A program made the translations under genes and the position numbers. From Caldilinea sp. CFX5 (GTDB lineage: Bacteria; Chloroflexota; Anaerolineae; Caldilineales; Caldilineaceae), in contig QWII01000126.1 in the NCBI GenBank assembly GCA_021405325.1, positions 1 through 64,000 on the forward strand: a DNA stretch of 64,000 nucleotides, read 5' to 3'. The notes beneath the pieces are model-generated. The model was not told the origin of the DNA. It worked only from the letters and a program-made list of their open reading frames with translations, and made no database searches. This document shows positions 44,138 through 52,807 of the stretch, piece by piece. The stretch's first letter is position 1. The number at the start of each line of letters is the position of its first letter.

Positions 44138-44617
44138 CTACTTCCCGACGGTGGCCTTGATGCTCGCCATGTGGTGGTCAATATGCCAAATCAAGATGTT
44201 TTCAATCACTTGTTGCGTACTCATAACACCGCCAAAAGCGGTGACATGGGCGGAACGGTCTAGCTGTTCGTCACTAAAGCCGCCTACCATACCAGCGGCT
44301 TTGGCGCCGCCCTGCTGTAATGCCGCCAGCACATCGGCTTTGCTCACGTTGGCATAGTCGGCAGCATGTTGCGCATTCAGCTGGTTAAACATTTCCATCG
44401 TCAAGGCCGGCAGTTCAGCACTTGTGGCAATCAGATAGGCCAGCCCGGCCACCGGTTCATGGGAGCCGCCAATATGATGCGCAGCCACGCGCACGCGCCA
44501 ACCTTCACCACTGGTGACTTTGTTCAAATCAGCCTCAGAACAACCCTCAATGTACTGGATCATGGCATTGTTTGCCGCCGCAAACCGTTGGACAAGTTCC
44601 TGCGCCCGTTGGCTCAT
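44138..44617 (-). CDS. DinB-like / maleylpyruvate-isomerase-fold protein
   Basis: 159 residues. RAQELVQRFAAANNAMIQYI and VRVAAHHIGGSHEPVAG then ILIWHIDHHMASI supply three histidines in the arrangement of the DinB metal-binding bundle. Proteins of this fold are thiol-dependent S-transferases or hydrolases; the reaction here is unknown. The ATG overlaps the histidine kinase stop by four bases (ATGA) and the response regulator begins four bases after its own stop. It is inserted between kinase and regulator of one two-component system. Confidence 0.82.
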   Translation of the reverse strand: MSQRAQELVQRFAAANNAMIQYIEGCSEADLNKVTSGEGWRVRVAAHHIGGSHEPVAGLAYLIATSAELPALTMEMFNQLNAQHAADYANVSKADVLAALQQGGAKAAGMVGGFSDEQLDRSAHVTAFGGVMSTQQVIENILIWHIDHHMASIKATVGK

Positions 44618-46803
44618 ACTGCATCCTCCTTTGTTGAAACAAACAATTTGGGAAAAGCGGAGACGACCAATGGCAAGTGGGCTGTGAGTTGTGTCCCGCC
44701 GCTGGTGGACGCCCCCAGCGTAAAAACGCCGCCCAACTCTTCGGCGCGTTCCCGCATGGAGCGTAAGCCAACACCGGCTACATCAGTTGACGAAAGACCC
44801 TTGCCATCATCACAAATCGTCAAATGGATTTGAGCATTGACGATCTGCAACCTGATTATACACCGTTGGGCCGCCGCATGGCGAATAACATTGGCAAGCG
44901 CCTCCAACACAATGTGATAAGCCGCCACTTCCACCGCCGCCGGTAGGGTCGGCAACTGGTCAGGCGTGTCCAAGGTAATCTGCAAGTTGGCCTCTTGGGT
45001 CGATGCCAGGTGTTGACGCAACGCCGAAAGCAAGCCCAATTGATCCAGCGCCGGTGGTCGCAAGTTGTGGACGATACGCCGCAAGTCGGTCAACGCCGCT
45101 TGGGTTTGCGTTTTGTATTCTACGAGCAAACGGTCGGCCTGCGCCGGCTTATGGGCGATCAGGTTACGTGCGGCGTCGATCTTGAGAGTCAAGGTTGCCA
45201 GTTGCGGCCCTAGCCCATCGTGTAAATCGCGCCGCAAGCGCCGCCGTTCCTCCTCGCGCGCCATTACCAACTGTTCCCGCGCCCGTTGCAGATCGAGGGT
45301 CAGCCGCAGGGCATGAATGGCGACGCCCGCTTCATGGGCGATCTCCTGCAAGAGACGATAATCGCCCGGTGTCAGCCATTCATCGGGGCGGCGGGGGGCG
45401 ACCAACAACTGCCCCAGCACTTCATGGCGGTACGCCAGCGGCAGCCGTTCTAACAGCGCCGGCGCTTTGCCCCACTCTGCCATGACCTGACTCGTTTCCT
45501 CCTGTTGCAAGGCGACCGCGGCATAGGGCACCTTCAAGGTTTGCGTGATCGTGCGGGCAATGGTCGGCAATAGCTCTTCCGGGGCGACGGTCATGGCCAG
45601 TTGTTGGCGCAATTGATGCAAGACCTGCACCGGCTCATCGCGCTGCCCGTACATGAGCCGATTCACCATCTGTTGTAGCCACTGGCGCAACGGGTGAAAG
45701 AGCAGAGCGACCACACCCGTCACCAACATGGAGAGCAGCCAATCTTCCTGGCTCTGTAACAGAGCGCTCGACAGCCCAACCGCCACCACATAGACGCCGA
45801 CGACAAAACCGGTCAACGTGCCATAGACCAGGCTGCGGTTGATCAACCGATCAAAATCCCAGAGCCGGTAGCGGACAACGGTGACAAAGAGCATAAGCGG
45901 AATCGTCGTAAAGATTAGGGGAAAGACGAAAAAGGTGATCTGCTCAAAGCGGCGCTCATACGCCAAAGTCAACCCCAGTGCCGGCAAGGTAAAGAGCAGG
46001 CCGATAAGCAAAAGCAGTAACCCTGCCCCTAAGGACAACAGCATGCTTAGCAATAGCACTTTGCTCTGTTGCCGGGCTTCGGCCTGGGTGGCGCGTTGAT
46101 AGCGGGCAATCTGCGCCGCAATACCGATCAGGGGAACGACCAACCCAAAAAAGAAAACCAAGCCGGGCGGTTCACCATCCGTAACATTGGCAGCCCCAAA
46201 GCCCAAAAAGAAAAGCAGGAGGACATAGCCGATTCGCAAGCCAGCGCGCACATCCGGCCAGGGCAATCGCTGGGCAAAAGGGAGATCGGGGAGCGTACCA
46301 TCGGGAAAGAAGGTTAAGCCGATGGCATAGGCCAGACCGCTGATGAGATGGTAGTTGGTATGCCACTCGTTGATCAAGGGCGCAGAGAAGTCGAGTACGG
46401 CATGGGCCGGCCAGTTAAAGACCGCCGCCGTCCCCACCATGCCCACGGCCAACGCACGCGCCACCCAATCGCGGGGGCGTAGCCAGACCATGCCCAACGC
46501 CGCCACCAGATTGACGACGCTGAAAAGGTAGTAGAAGAGGTAATAATAGGGCGGTTGCGTATAGAGCGAACTAAGCCGGAGCAGGCGGATGATATAGGCC
46601 AGGGCGGAATCACGCGCGACGCTCTGCGACCAGTCAACCAGCAGTTGGTAAAAACTGGTTGACGCCGCGGCCAGCCCACTCGCCAGGCCAAGCAGTAACC
46701 AGAGTAGCGCCCCCGCGACATAGAGTAGAAAAAGCGTCGCAAACAGGTTGTGGGGTAGCCGTTGCATGAGAGCCGATGCGAAAGTGCGCAGTTGACTGGA
46801 CAT
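44614..46803 (-). CDS. membrane-bound NarL-type histidine kinase
   Basis: 729 residues. The N-terminal 370 residues hold about ten hydrophobic helices; about 390-510 look like a GAF-type sensor domain; then REEERRRLRRDLHDGLGPQLATL with the phospho-acceptor His (HisKA_3), and AAYHIVLEALANVIRHAAAQ, LTICDDGKGLSST, GLRSMRERAEELGG of the HATPase domain. Signal unknown. Coupled downstream to a DinB-like gene and the regulator; preceded by a multi-helix protein with a 16-base gap. Confidence 0.9.
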   Translation of the reverse strand: MSSQLRTFASALMQRLPHNLFATLFLLYVAGALLWLLLGLASGLAAASTSFYQLLVDWSQSVARDSALAYIIRLLRLSSLYTQPPYYYLFYYLFSVVNLVAALGMVWLRPRDWVARALAVGMVGTAAVFNWPAHAVLDFSAPLINEWHTNYHLISGLAYAIGLTFFPDGTLPDLPFAQRLPWPDVRAGLRIGYVLLLFFLGFGAANVTDGEPPGLVFFFGLVVPLIGIAAQIARYQRATQAEARQQSKVLLLSMLLSLGAGLLLLLIGLLFTLPALGLTLAYERRFEQITFFVFPLIFTTIPLMLFVTVVRYRLWDFDRLINRSLVYGTLTGFVVGVYVVAVGLSSALLQSQEDWLLSMLVTGVVALLFHPLRQWLQQMVNRLMYGQRDEPVQVLHQLRQQLAMTVAPEELLPTIARTITQTLKVPYAAVALQQEETSQVMAEWGKAPALLERLPLAYRHEVLGQLLVAPRRPDEWLTPGDYRLLQEIAHEAGVAIHALRLTLDLQRAREQLVMAREEERRRLRRDLHDGLGPQLATLTLKIDAARNLIAHKPAQADRLLVEYKTQTQAALTDLRRIVHNLRPPALDQLGLLSALRQHLASTQEANLQITLDTPDQLPTLPAAVEVAAYHIVLEALANVIRHAAAQRCIIRLQIVNAQIHLTICDDGKGLSSTDVAGVGLRSMRERAEELGGVFTLGASTSGGTQLTAHLPLVVSAFPKLFVSTKEDAV

Positions 46804-46819
46804 AGTGCTTTGTTGATAA

Positions 46820-47905
46820 CTACACTCGCCGCCAGGCCACCCAACTCAACCCGACCGGCAGGAGCAACCAAATCGTTAGATACGGCGCCACGGCAACCGC
46901 CGCTTGTACACCGGTCCAACCACGCAACTGCATAGCCGGTGTTACAAGGATCAACAACCAGAGCAGGAGGAAAACCATACCAAAGCTGACCAACGCCAGG
47001 CAGATCGCGAGCCGCGCCGGTTGGCGCCAAGACCACAGCAAAGCGCCGACAACACAGAGCGCCAGTCCCCACCAGACCACCCACTCTCCCCAACTCCCGC
47101 TTTGGCCGCGCGCCAGGAAGGTGAAAAAGGGTTCAGAACGAAAGAAGATCGCGGCCAACAGTAACTGCCCCAGGCCGATCAGTTTCACGACCGGCTGGTC
47201 TACGGCTAACCAGAAGAGCAGCAGATGCAACCCACAAAAACAGAAGATGACCAAAGCCCCCCACAACACCAAAAACTCACGCATGGCATGAAAGGCAATG
47301 CCGCTGCTGCCAACCAGTCGGCTCACCAGTTGCGGAATACGTACATTATTGCTCAAAGCGAACAGATTGACAAAGACGAAACCCACAAGCGCCAGGAAGA
47401 CCAGCAACCAAAGGAGACCAACCGGTCGCGGTCTGGCGGCGATGGATGGCGTCAACCGGTGTACAGTATAGGCTAAGAGCGGGCAAAAGAGCAGGGGCAA
47501 GGCCACAAAGAGCGGCGCGCCAATCCAGGACGGCGCCAACGCCGCTTCGCCTGTCCGCGCGCCGACAAAGGGTTGCACAGCCACGGCGGCCAGCATGATG
47601 CTTAAGAGCAAAGCATTAGTGCGCCAATGCCAGGGCAACCAACGGGCCAGCAGCGCATACAGGACGCCAATCACACTGCCGACAAAGGCGCCCATCAAGA
47701 GCAACCCCAGCGTCCCCGTCGCCGTCGCCGAGGGTGGGATGCCCATGATCAACGCCACCAGCCGCATCGCCACCCGCGACCCGCCGCCCAAAATGAGCAA
47801 CCCCCACAGGCCGCCACTCACCAACCCCGCCGCCGGGCGCTTGAGGTTGACGGTCCACTGTTGCATTGGTAATCGCCAAGGTTGAAGTAGCTTGCTGTTC
47901 GTCAT
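46820..47905 (-). CDS. polytopic membrane protein, first gene of the two-component operon
   Basis: 361 residues, mostly hydrophobic with about ten predicted membrane helices. No family is recognised. RVAMRLVALIMGIPPSATATGTLGLLLMGAFVGSVIGVLYALLARWL and later helices are unlike a transporter motif I know. TAGGAGGA gives a good start. 16 bases before the kinase, so it is likely co-transcribed and could be a sensor or effector of that system. Confidence 0.7.
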   Translation of the reverse strand: MTNSKLLQPWRLPMQQWTVNLKRPAAGLVSGGLWGLLILGGGSRVAMRLVALIMGIPPSATATGTLGLLLMGAFVGSVIGVLYALLARWLPWHWRTNALLLSIMLAAVAVQPFVGARTGEAALAPSWIGAPLFVALPLLFCPLLAYTVHRLTPSIAARPRPVGLLWLLVFLALVGFVFVNLFALSNNVRIPQLVSRLVGSSGIAFHAMREFLVLWGALVIFCFCGLHLLLFWLAVDQPVVKLIGLGQLLLAAIFFRSEPFFTFLARGQSGSWGEWVVWWGLALCVVGALLWSWRQPARLAICLALVSFGMVFLLLWLLILVTPAMQLRGWTGVQAAVAVAPYLTIWLLLPVGLSWVAWRRV

Positions 47906-47921
47906 GGGGTCCTCCTACATG

Positions 47922-47985
47922 GTAGGTGCGGTTGCAAACCGCACGGTTTCCATTAAAATTCGTTCGGCTGCAAACCGCACCTACT
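47922..47985. repeat. palindrome related to the GTGCGGTTTGTAACCGCAC family
   Basis: GTAGGTGCGGTT-GCAA (47922-47937) and CTGCAAACCGCACCTAC (47969-47985) pair with one bulge. Related to 13734-13791 and 52481-52534. Confidence 0.7.
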
Positions 47986-48130
47986 GCACCGTCACCGTCA
48001 TCACCTGCATGGCATACATACCGGGCAGAGCAATGTGGGCGCCATCCGCTGCTTGCAGACAGAGCGTGTAGTCGCCGGGGAGTAAATCCAGGGTCGTTTG
48101 GCTTTGCCCTTGCCCATAGTGCCATTCATG
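47981..48130 (-). pseudogene. C-terminal fragment of a DUF4399-like protein
   Basis: On the minus strand the frame ends EWHYGQGQSQTTLDLLPGDYTLCLQ..., then GMYAMQVMTVTVQ and stop, which matches the end of DUF4399 proteins (HFGGGQTETTLDLPPG-like). Upstream of about 48130 the frame no longer resembles the family, and no conserved start is seen, so it appears to be a decayed remnant. Its end touches the palindrome at 47985. Confidence 0.55.
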
Positions 48131-48297
48131 CTCTCCTAATAAATCATTGTGAAAGAAAGGTAGAAAATCCAAATCCTGGCAAACGGCTGCAAAGCGTTGC
48201 GTTGTTTGTGCCGCTTTACCAGGGCAGCATAGCCTATCACATGTCCCCTCAGCATGAGGCAACTGTCCCGACCTTGCGGGAACTGTAGACGCCTGAG

Positions 48298-48326
48298 TTG
48301 CCGGGATAAAAGAACAGTGGTATACT
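48298..48326 (+). promoter_or_regulatory. promoter of the YdhR-like gene
   Basis: TTGCCG, 17 bases, TATACT, with TGG just before the -10 box. The leader to 48490 is 157 bases and structured. Confidence 0.7.
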
Positions 48327-48339
48327 GTAGCCGGATCCC

Positions 48340-48480
48340 CCTATCGTTTCGATGGTAGGGTGCAGAGCCGTAGCCTTTGGGTTGCGGCTCTAGCTGTTTT
48401 ATCCGCCAATGGCGCCATTGGGGGAATCCTCGCCGCTGGACCAATCCCTGTTGCAACCTCATGAAAATATTGTCAAAGGA
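48340..48480 (+). promoter_or_regulatory. structured leader of the YdhR-like gene
   Basis: Contains AGAGCCG (48364-48370) pairing with CGGCTCT (48385-48391), followed by AGCTGTTTT, an attenuator-like hairpin, and CCAATGGCGCCATTGG (48406-48421), a perfect palindrome. It matches no riboswitch class I recognise. Confidence 0.5.
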
Positions 48481-48489
48481 GCGTAAATC

Positions 48490-48822
48490 ATGGTACTGAC
48501 GCTTTTACAGATCGATTTTCCGGCGAACGGCCCGTGGGGGGACGCAATGGCTGCGGCCTATAGCGGACTCGCCGCTGTCATTGCTGAGACGCCGGGCCTG
48601 CTCTGGAAAATTTGGACTGAAGATGAAGCCACCCGCTGCACCGGCGGCATCTACCTCTTTGTGGATCGCCCCTCAGCGGAAGCCTACCTGGCTATTCATA
48701 CGGCCCGGCTAGCTTCGTTTGGCATCACGGAGATTCGCGCCAAACTCTTTGCCGTCAACGCCCCGCTGACGGCCGTCACCCGCGGCGCGCCGATCACTGC
48801 TGATCTCCTTGCCGCTGGATGA
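48490..48822 (+). CDS. YdhR-like putative monooxygenase
   Basis: 110 residues, the family length. LLQIDFPANGPWGDAMAAAYSGLA, then ETPGLLWKIWTEDEATRCTGGIYLFVDRPSAEAYLAIHTARLASFGI, is very close to YdhR of E. coli, a dimeric ferredoxin-like-fold protein suspected to be a monooxygenase. AAAGGAGCG precedes the ATG. Stands alone behind its own promoter and structured leader. Confidence 0.88.
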   Translation: MVLTLLQIDFPANGPWGDAMAAAYSGLAAVIAETPGLLWKIWTEDEATRCTGGIYLFVDRPSAEAYLAIHTARLASFGITEIRAKLFAVNAPLTAVTRGAPITADLLAAG

Positions 48823-48987
48823 ATCAGCGTCAAAGTAGTTGCGTAAGACCTACTTAACTTTAGCAGAACGAAAACTTTGTGCTACAATAGCCGACACACT
48901 GCCATCGTTTGTAACTGTTCAAGATTATACGCCGGCCACCCTGCCCTGAACAGCTACGACCCTTTTTCCATTCATGCAACAAGCGCT

Positions 48988-49218
48988 ATGCAAATCAATG
49001 TCACCTTGGTTGGTTCCTTGCGCGATAAATTGCCCAAGGCTGCCAAAGGCAAAACGACCCTCCTGTTGCCCGACGACGCCACCGTGGCCGATGCCATTGC
49101 CCAGCTTGGCCTGAGCGGCACCGTTGCGGCCGGCATTAGCGGTATTGCCGTTGACCACAGCCACCGCCTGCAACCGGGTGACGAATTACAACTCTTTCGC
49201 CAACTGGGCGGCGGCTAA
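48988..49218 (+). CDS. MoaD/ThiS-like sulfur carrier
   Basis: 76 residues from ATG 48988. Beta-grasp protein ending in QLGGG, whose terminal Gly-Gly becomes thiocarboxylated. The preceding part INVTLVGSLRDKLPKA and ATVADAIAQLGL is MoaD-like. It is 96 bases before an aldehyde ferredoxin oxidoreductase, and such MoaD-like proteins often accompany tungsten enzymes. Confidence 0.88.
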   Translation: MQINVTLVGSLRDKLPKAAKGKTTLLLPDDATVADAIAQLGLSGTVAAGISGIAVDHSHRLQPGDELQLFRQLGGG

Positions 49219-49222
49219 ACTC

Positions 49223-49288
49223 AAAGGATGAAGGATGAAGCGTGAAAGAGCGCGATTTTCATCCTTCATCCCTCATCCTTCATCCTTA
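49223..49288. repeat. hairpin of GGATGAA units
   Basis: AAGGATGAAGGATGAAG faces CATCCTTCATCC/CTCATCCTTCATCC. It lies between the MoaD-like stop and the ribosome site of the oxidoreductase. Confidence 0.75.
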
Positions 49289-49313
49289 ACCAGTCAAGAG
49301 AAAGGAGCATCTT

Positions 49314-51254
49314 ATGGCACTCGGCTACGCAGGAAAAATTCTGCATGTCAATCTGACCACCGGCGATCTCACGGTGGAGACGCCGCCGGAAAGCTTCTAC
49401 CGCCAGTATATGGGGGGCAGTGCGCTTAACATGCACTATATCCTGCGCAATATGAAGGCTGGGGTAGACCCACTGGGGCCGGATAACATGCTCTGTCTCT
49501 CACTGGGCGTCACCACCGGCGCCGCGGTCTCCGGTCAGAGCCGCATGACCGCCACCGCCAAAAGCCCGCTCACCGGCGCCATTGGCGACGCCCAGGCCGG
49601 CGGCTTCTTCCCGGCCGAGATGAAATTTGCCGGCTTTGACGCCTTTATCATCACCGGCCAGTCGCCCAAACCAGTTTATCTCTGGGTGCATGATGGTGAG
49701 TACGAATTGCGCGACGCCAGTCACCTCTGGGGCAAGGTTACGGGTGAAGTAGACCATATCCTCAAAGCTGAGTTGGGCGACGACGCCATTGAAATCGCCC
49801 AGTGTGGCCCGGCGGGCGAAAATGGCGTGCGCTTTGCTGCCATTATGAACATGAGTAACCGCGCCAATGGCCGCACCGGCATGGGCGCGGTGATGGGGAG
49901 CAAGAAGCTCAAGGCGGTGGTCGTGCGCGGCAAGAATGGGAAGCGCGCCTACGCCGTGGCCGATAAGAAAACGCTCAATGAAATCGCCCGTAAAGGTGCC
50001 AAAGCGCTGCCCACCTCCGACGCCGCTGGTCTGGCCAAATATGGCACGGCGGAAACCACGGGTGTCCAACAGGCGGTCGGTATGTTGCCCTCCTTCAACT
50101 TCAACAGCGGCGTCTTTGCCGGCTGGGAAAAGATCGACGGCGTGACCATGTATGACACCATTCTCGACGGCGCAGAGACTGATGAGCAGGACCGCAAGGG
50201 TCGCGACACCTGCTACAGTTGCACCGTGCGCTGCAAACGGGTCGTGCGCATTGACGAAGGCCCCTACAAGGTCGATCCCTACTACGGCGGCCCCGAATAT
50301 GAGACCACCTCGACCTTTGGCAACTACTGCGGCATTGACGACCTCGCCGCGGTCGCCTATGCCAATCAGTTGTGCAACATGTATGGCATGGATACCATCT
50401 CCTGTGGCGCCACCATTGCCTGGGCGATGGAGTGCTGGGCCAACGGCAAGCTCACCGCCGCCGACACCGGTGGTCTTGAGTTGAGCTATGGCAACGCGGC
50501 GGCAATGGTGACGATGACCGAACAGATCGCCAAGGGCGAAGGCTTTGGCAAAATCCTGGCGTTAGGTTCTGCCCAGGCCGCCCAGGTGATTGGCCGTGAC
50601 ACCGCAGACTATCTCATCACCAGCAAGGGGCAGGAAGCGCCGGCCCACATGCCGCAAATGAAATGCAGCCTCTCGCTTATCTACGCCGTCAACCCCTTTG
50701 GCGCTGACCACCAGAGCAGTGAACACGATCCTTGCTACGAAGGGCAAGCCGTGGCCTACCCCAAACGACTAGGCGACATCGGCTTGAGCAAGCCGCAGCC
50801 GGTGCGCTCGCTGGGGCCGGAAAAGGTTGAATTTGCCCGCGTCACCCAGTACAGCTACAGCGCGCTTGATAGCGTCAACGTCTGTCAATTTGTCTATGGC
50901 CCGGCCTGGCAGCTTTACGACATGGAAGATTTACAGCAGATGGTCAACGCCGTCACCGGTTGGGATGTGACCATCGCCGAGTTGCAAGCGGTGGGCGAAC
51001 GGCGGCTGAACATGCTGCGCGCCTTTAACGCCCGTGAAGGCATCGACCGCCGCCAGGACAAATTGCCCGAAAAGATGTTCAAAAAGGCGCTCATCGGTGG
51101 CCCCAGCGATGGTATCAAGGTGGACAAGGCCGAATGGGAAGCCGCTCTCGATGAATACTACCGCCAGAACGACTGGGATGAAAACGGCGTCCCCAGTCGC
51201 GCCAAGTTGACGGCGCTGGGGCTTGGTTGGGTGGCGGATCAACTGCCGGCGTAA
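49314..51254 (+). CDS. tungsten-containing aldehyde ferredoxin oxidoreductase family protein
   Basis: 646 residues. GYAGKILHVNLTTGDLTVETPPESFYRQYMGGSALN is the conserved N-terminal domain with the pterin-binding region; SGQSRMTATAKSPLTGAIGDAQAGGFF follows. CYSCTVRC near residue 305 and later Cys residues bind the [4Fe-4S] cluster. The family oxidises aldehydes with ferredoxin; the tungstopterin subgroup and substrate cannot be told. AGAAAGGAGC precedes the ATG. Accompanied by a MoaD-like protein; no electron-carrier gene is next to it. Confidence 0.92.
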   Translation: MALGYAGKILHVNLTTGDLTVETPPESFYRQYMGGSALNMHYILRNMKAGVDPLGPDNMLCLSLGVTTGAAVSGQSRMTATAKSPLTGAIGDAQAGGFFPAEMKFAGFDAFIITGQSPKPVYLWVHDGEYELRDASHLWGKVTGEVDHILKAELGDDAIEIAQCGPAGENGVRFAAIMNMSNRANGRTGMGAVMGSKKLKAVVVRGKNGKRAYAVADKKTLNEIARKGAKALPTSDAAGLAKYGTAETTGVQQAVGMLPSFNFNSGVFAGWEKIDGVTMYDTILDGAETDEQDRKGRDTCYSCTVRCKRVVRIDEGPYKVDPYYGGPEYETTSTFGNYCGIDDLAAVAYANQLCNMYGMDTISCGATIAWAMECWANGKLTAADTGGLELSYGNAAAMVTMTEQIAKGEGFGKILALGSAQAAQVIGRDTADYLITSKGQEAPAHMPQMKCSLSLIYAVNPFGADHQSSEHDPCYEGQAVAYPKRLGDIGLSKPQPVRSLGPEKVEFARVTQYSYSALDSVNVCQFVYGPAWQLYDMEDLQQMVNAVTGWDVTIAELQAVGERRLNMLRAFNAREGIDRRQDKLPEKMFKKALIGGPSDGIKVDKAEWEAALDEYYRQNDWDENGVPSRAKLTALGLGWVADQLPA

Positions 51255-51268
51255 CGTTTACCCAAATT

Positions 51269-51339
51269 AACTACAACGAATTGGGGGATCAACGAATTGG
51301 CGCGTACCCAATTCGTTGATCCCCCAATTCGTTGTAGTT
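51269..51339. repeat. perfect 32-bp hairpin after the oxidoreductase
   Basis: Arms 51269-51300 and 51308-51339 are perfectly complementary around a 7-base loop; each arm contains AACGAATTGG twice. It is the longest perfect palindrome in the window. Located between two plus-strand genes, no T-run. Confidence 0.9.
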
Positions 51340-51435
51340 ATCCGATGCGCGGTAGAATAGCGATGACACGCAGGAGAAGCTTGTTTGCTCTTGCACCCTG
51401 GTTCGGGTGTACAACGCCCTTGGAAGGAGACGACA

Positions 51436-52386
51436 ATGGCAGAAAATCCTAAAACGCAAGTGGTTGATCACCCGGCACCCGCCATTCCCGTGAAGGGCCA
51501 TGCGTCGTGGTCAACGCCGGCCCATCCGCTGGAAGTGAATGGCTTTCATACCGAAATCGGCCTTGCGTCCCCCGGCGACGCATCCCCCGGCGACGCATCC
51601 CCCGGCGACTTTGTGTCGGCAGAGGAGTTCCTGGCCCACTACAGCGAACATCCCGATTTTACTTATGAATGGAACAACGGCATCTTGGAGGAGAAGCCTG
51701 TGCCAACGATTGGTCAATTTAAGCTCTACCGCTGGTTTCTCCAAATTCTGGCCTGCTACCTGGAAGTGAACCACTTTGCCGAATCGGCCATGTTTGAATT
51801 TCTGGCGCAAATGAAATTGCCGAATAAAAGTGTAAAACGCAAGCCCGACCTGTTGGTGGTGCGCCACGACAACCGCAACCCGTTGCACGACGATGATAGC
51901 TCGTACAGTGGCGTCTGTGATCTTTGTGTGGAACTGTTGTCCACATCGAGTGAGAAAGAGATTGATCGCGATATCAAGGACAAAAAGGCCGAGTACGCCG
52001 CCGCCGGCATTCGCGAATATTTTATCCTGGATCACACGGGCGAGTATATGGAGTTCTACCGGCTAGGCGCTAACGGCGAATATGAAGCCGTGCAACCGGA
52101 CGCTGACGGCATTGTGCGGTCAGACGTGCTGCCCGGTTTTCAATTCCGCTGGGGTGATCTTTACCGCCGACCGCCCTTGAATGAATTGGTGGAAGATCCC
52201 ATTTATAACCAGTTTGTCATTCCCAATTATCAACTGCTCAAAAGCTATGCCGAAGAAGAACGCCAGCGCGCCGACGATGCTGAACAACTAGCCCAACAAG
52301 CCACCCAACGGGCCGCGGCGGCCGAACAATTGTTGGCGCTCTATGCCGAACAGTTGCGCGCCTTGGGTATCGAGCCGAAAGCCTGA
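51436..52386 (+). CDS. Uma2-family (DUF820) putative endonuclease
   Basis: 316 residues from ATG 51436, which has AAGGAGACG upstream. EEFLAHYSEHPDFTYEWNNGILEE, then KPDLLVVRHDN and CVELLSTSSEKEIDRDIKDKKAEYAAAGIREYFILD, keep the PD-(D/E)XK-like core of Uma2 proteins. A 15-base DNA unit occurs three times in a row (51565-51609) and encodes ASPGD repeats. The C-terminus is a heptad-like helix rich in Ala/Gln/Glu. Uma2 proteins are abundant in cyanobacteria and Chloroflexota; their role is unknown. Confidence 0.85.
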   Translation: MAENPKTQVVDHPAPAIPVKGHASWSTPAHPLEVNGFHTEIGLASPGDASPGDASPGDFVSAEEFLAHYSEHPDFTYEWNNGILEEKPVPTIGQFKLYRWFLQILACYLEVNHFAESAMFEFLAQMKLPNKSVKRKPDLLVVRHDNRNPLHDDDSSYSGVCDLCVELLSTSSEKEIDRDIKDKKAEYAAAGIREYFILDHTGEYMEFYRLGANGEYEAVQPDADGIVRSDVLPGFQFRWGDLYRRPPLNELVEDPIYNQFVIPNYQLLKSYAEEERQRADDAEQLAQQATQRAAAAEQLLALYAEQLRALGIEPKA

Positions 52387-52807
52387 TGAAGCCAGCGGAA
52401 TACGCACAGTCTGAATCATGAGAGTAACCATAGGAAAGACTTATGAAGGTTAGGAAAATAAACCGGTAATCGTAGTAATCGTAGGTGCGGTTTGTAACCG
52501 CACGGTTCTCAGGGAACAAGTGCGGTTACAAACCGATTACCGAAACAAATTTTTAACTCCCATCAGTCTTCCCCCAGCGCCGCAAAGACTAATGAAGGGT
52601 AGCGAATTGTTTCGGTAATCCTTGGAACTTGTCACGCCGGCGGCGATGACCTACAGGAACTTGTCACGCCGGCGGCGATGACCTACAGTTACCGATTTGT
52701 TTTCGTAATGTTCATTAGTCTTTACTACGGTTACTCTGTTAAGACTTGTGTAACAGCGCGATAATAGATGTAGCAAACATGAAAAATGACCGGGAAAGGA
52801 GCGCGCA
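52387..52807. repeat. dispersed palindrome cluster, copy B
   Basis: Holds the same modules as 13583-13810: AGGTGCGGTTTGTAACCGCA hairpin (from about 52482), two direct copies of a 32-base unit GGAACTTGTCACGCC... (52624-52655 and 52656-52687), and ACCGATTTGTTTTCGTAATG. The region otherwise has no gene. GATAAT near 52761 might be part of a promoter for the next gene. Confidence 0.85.

Noticed and set aside
47926..48288. 120-codon plus-strand frame
   Set aside because: Runs through a palindrome and antisense to the DUF4399 remnant; no ribosome site or family.
49223..49288. molybdenum or tungsten cofactor riboswitch before the oxidoreductase
   Set aside because: The sequence is a simple GGATGAA repeat hairpin and lacks the conserved aptamer elements.
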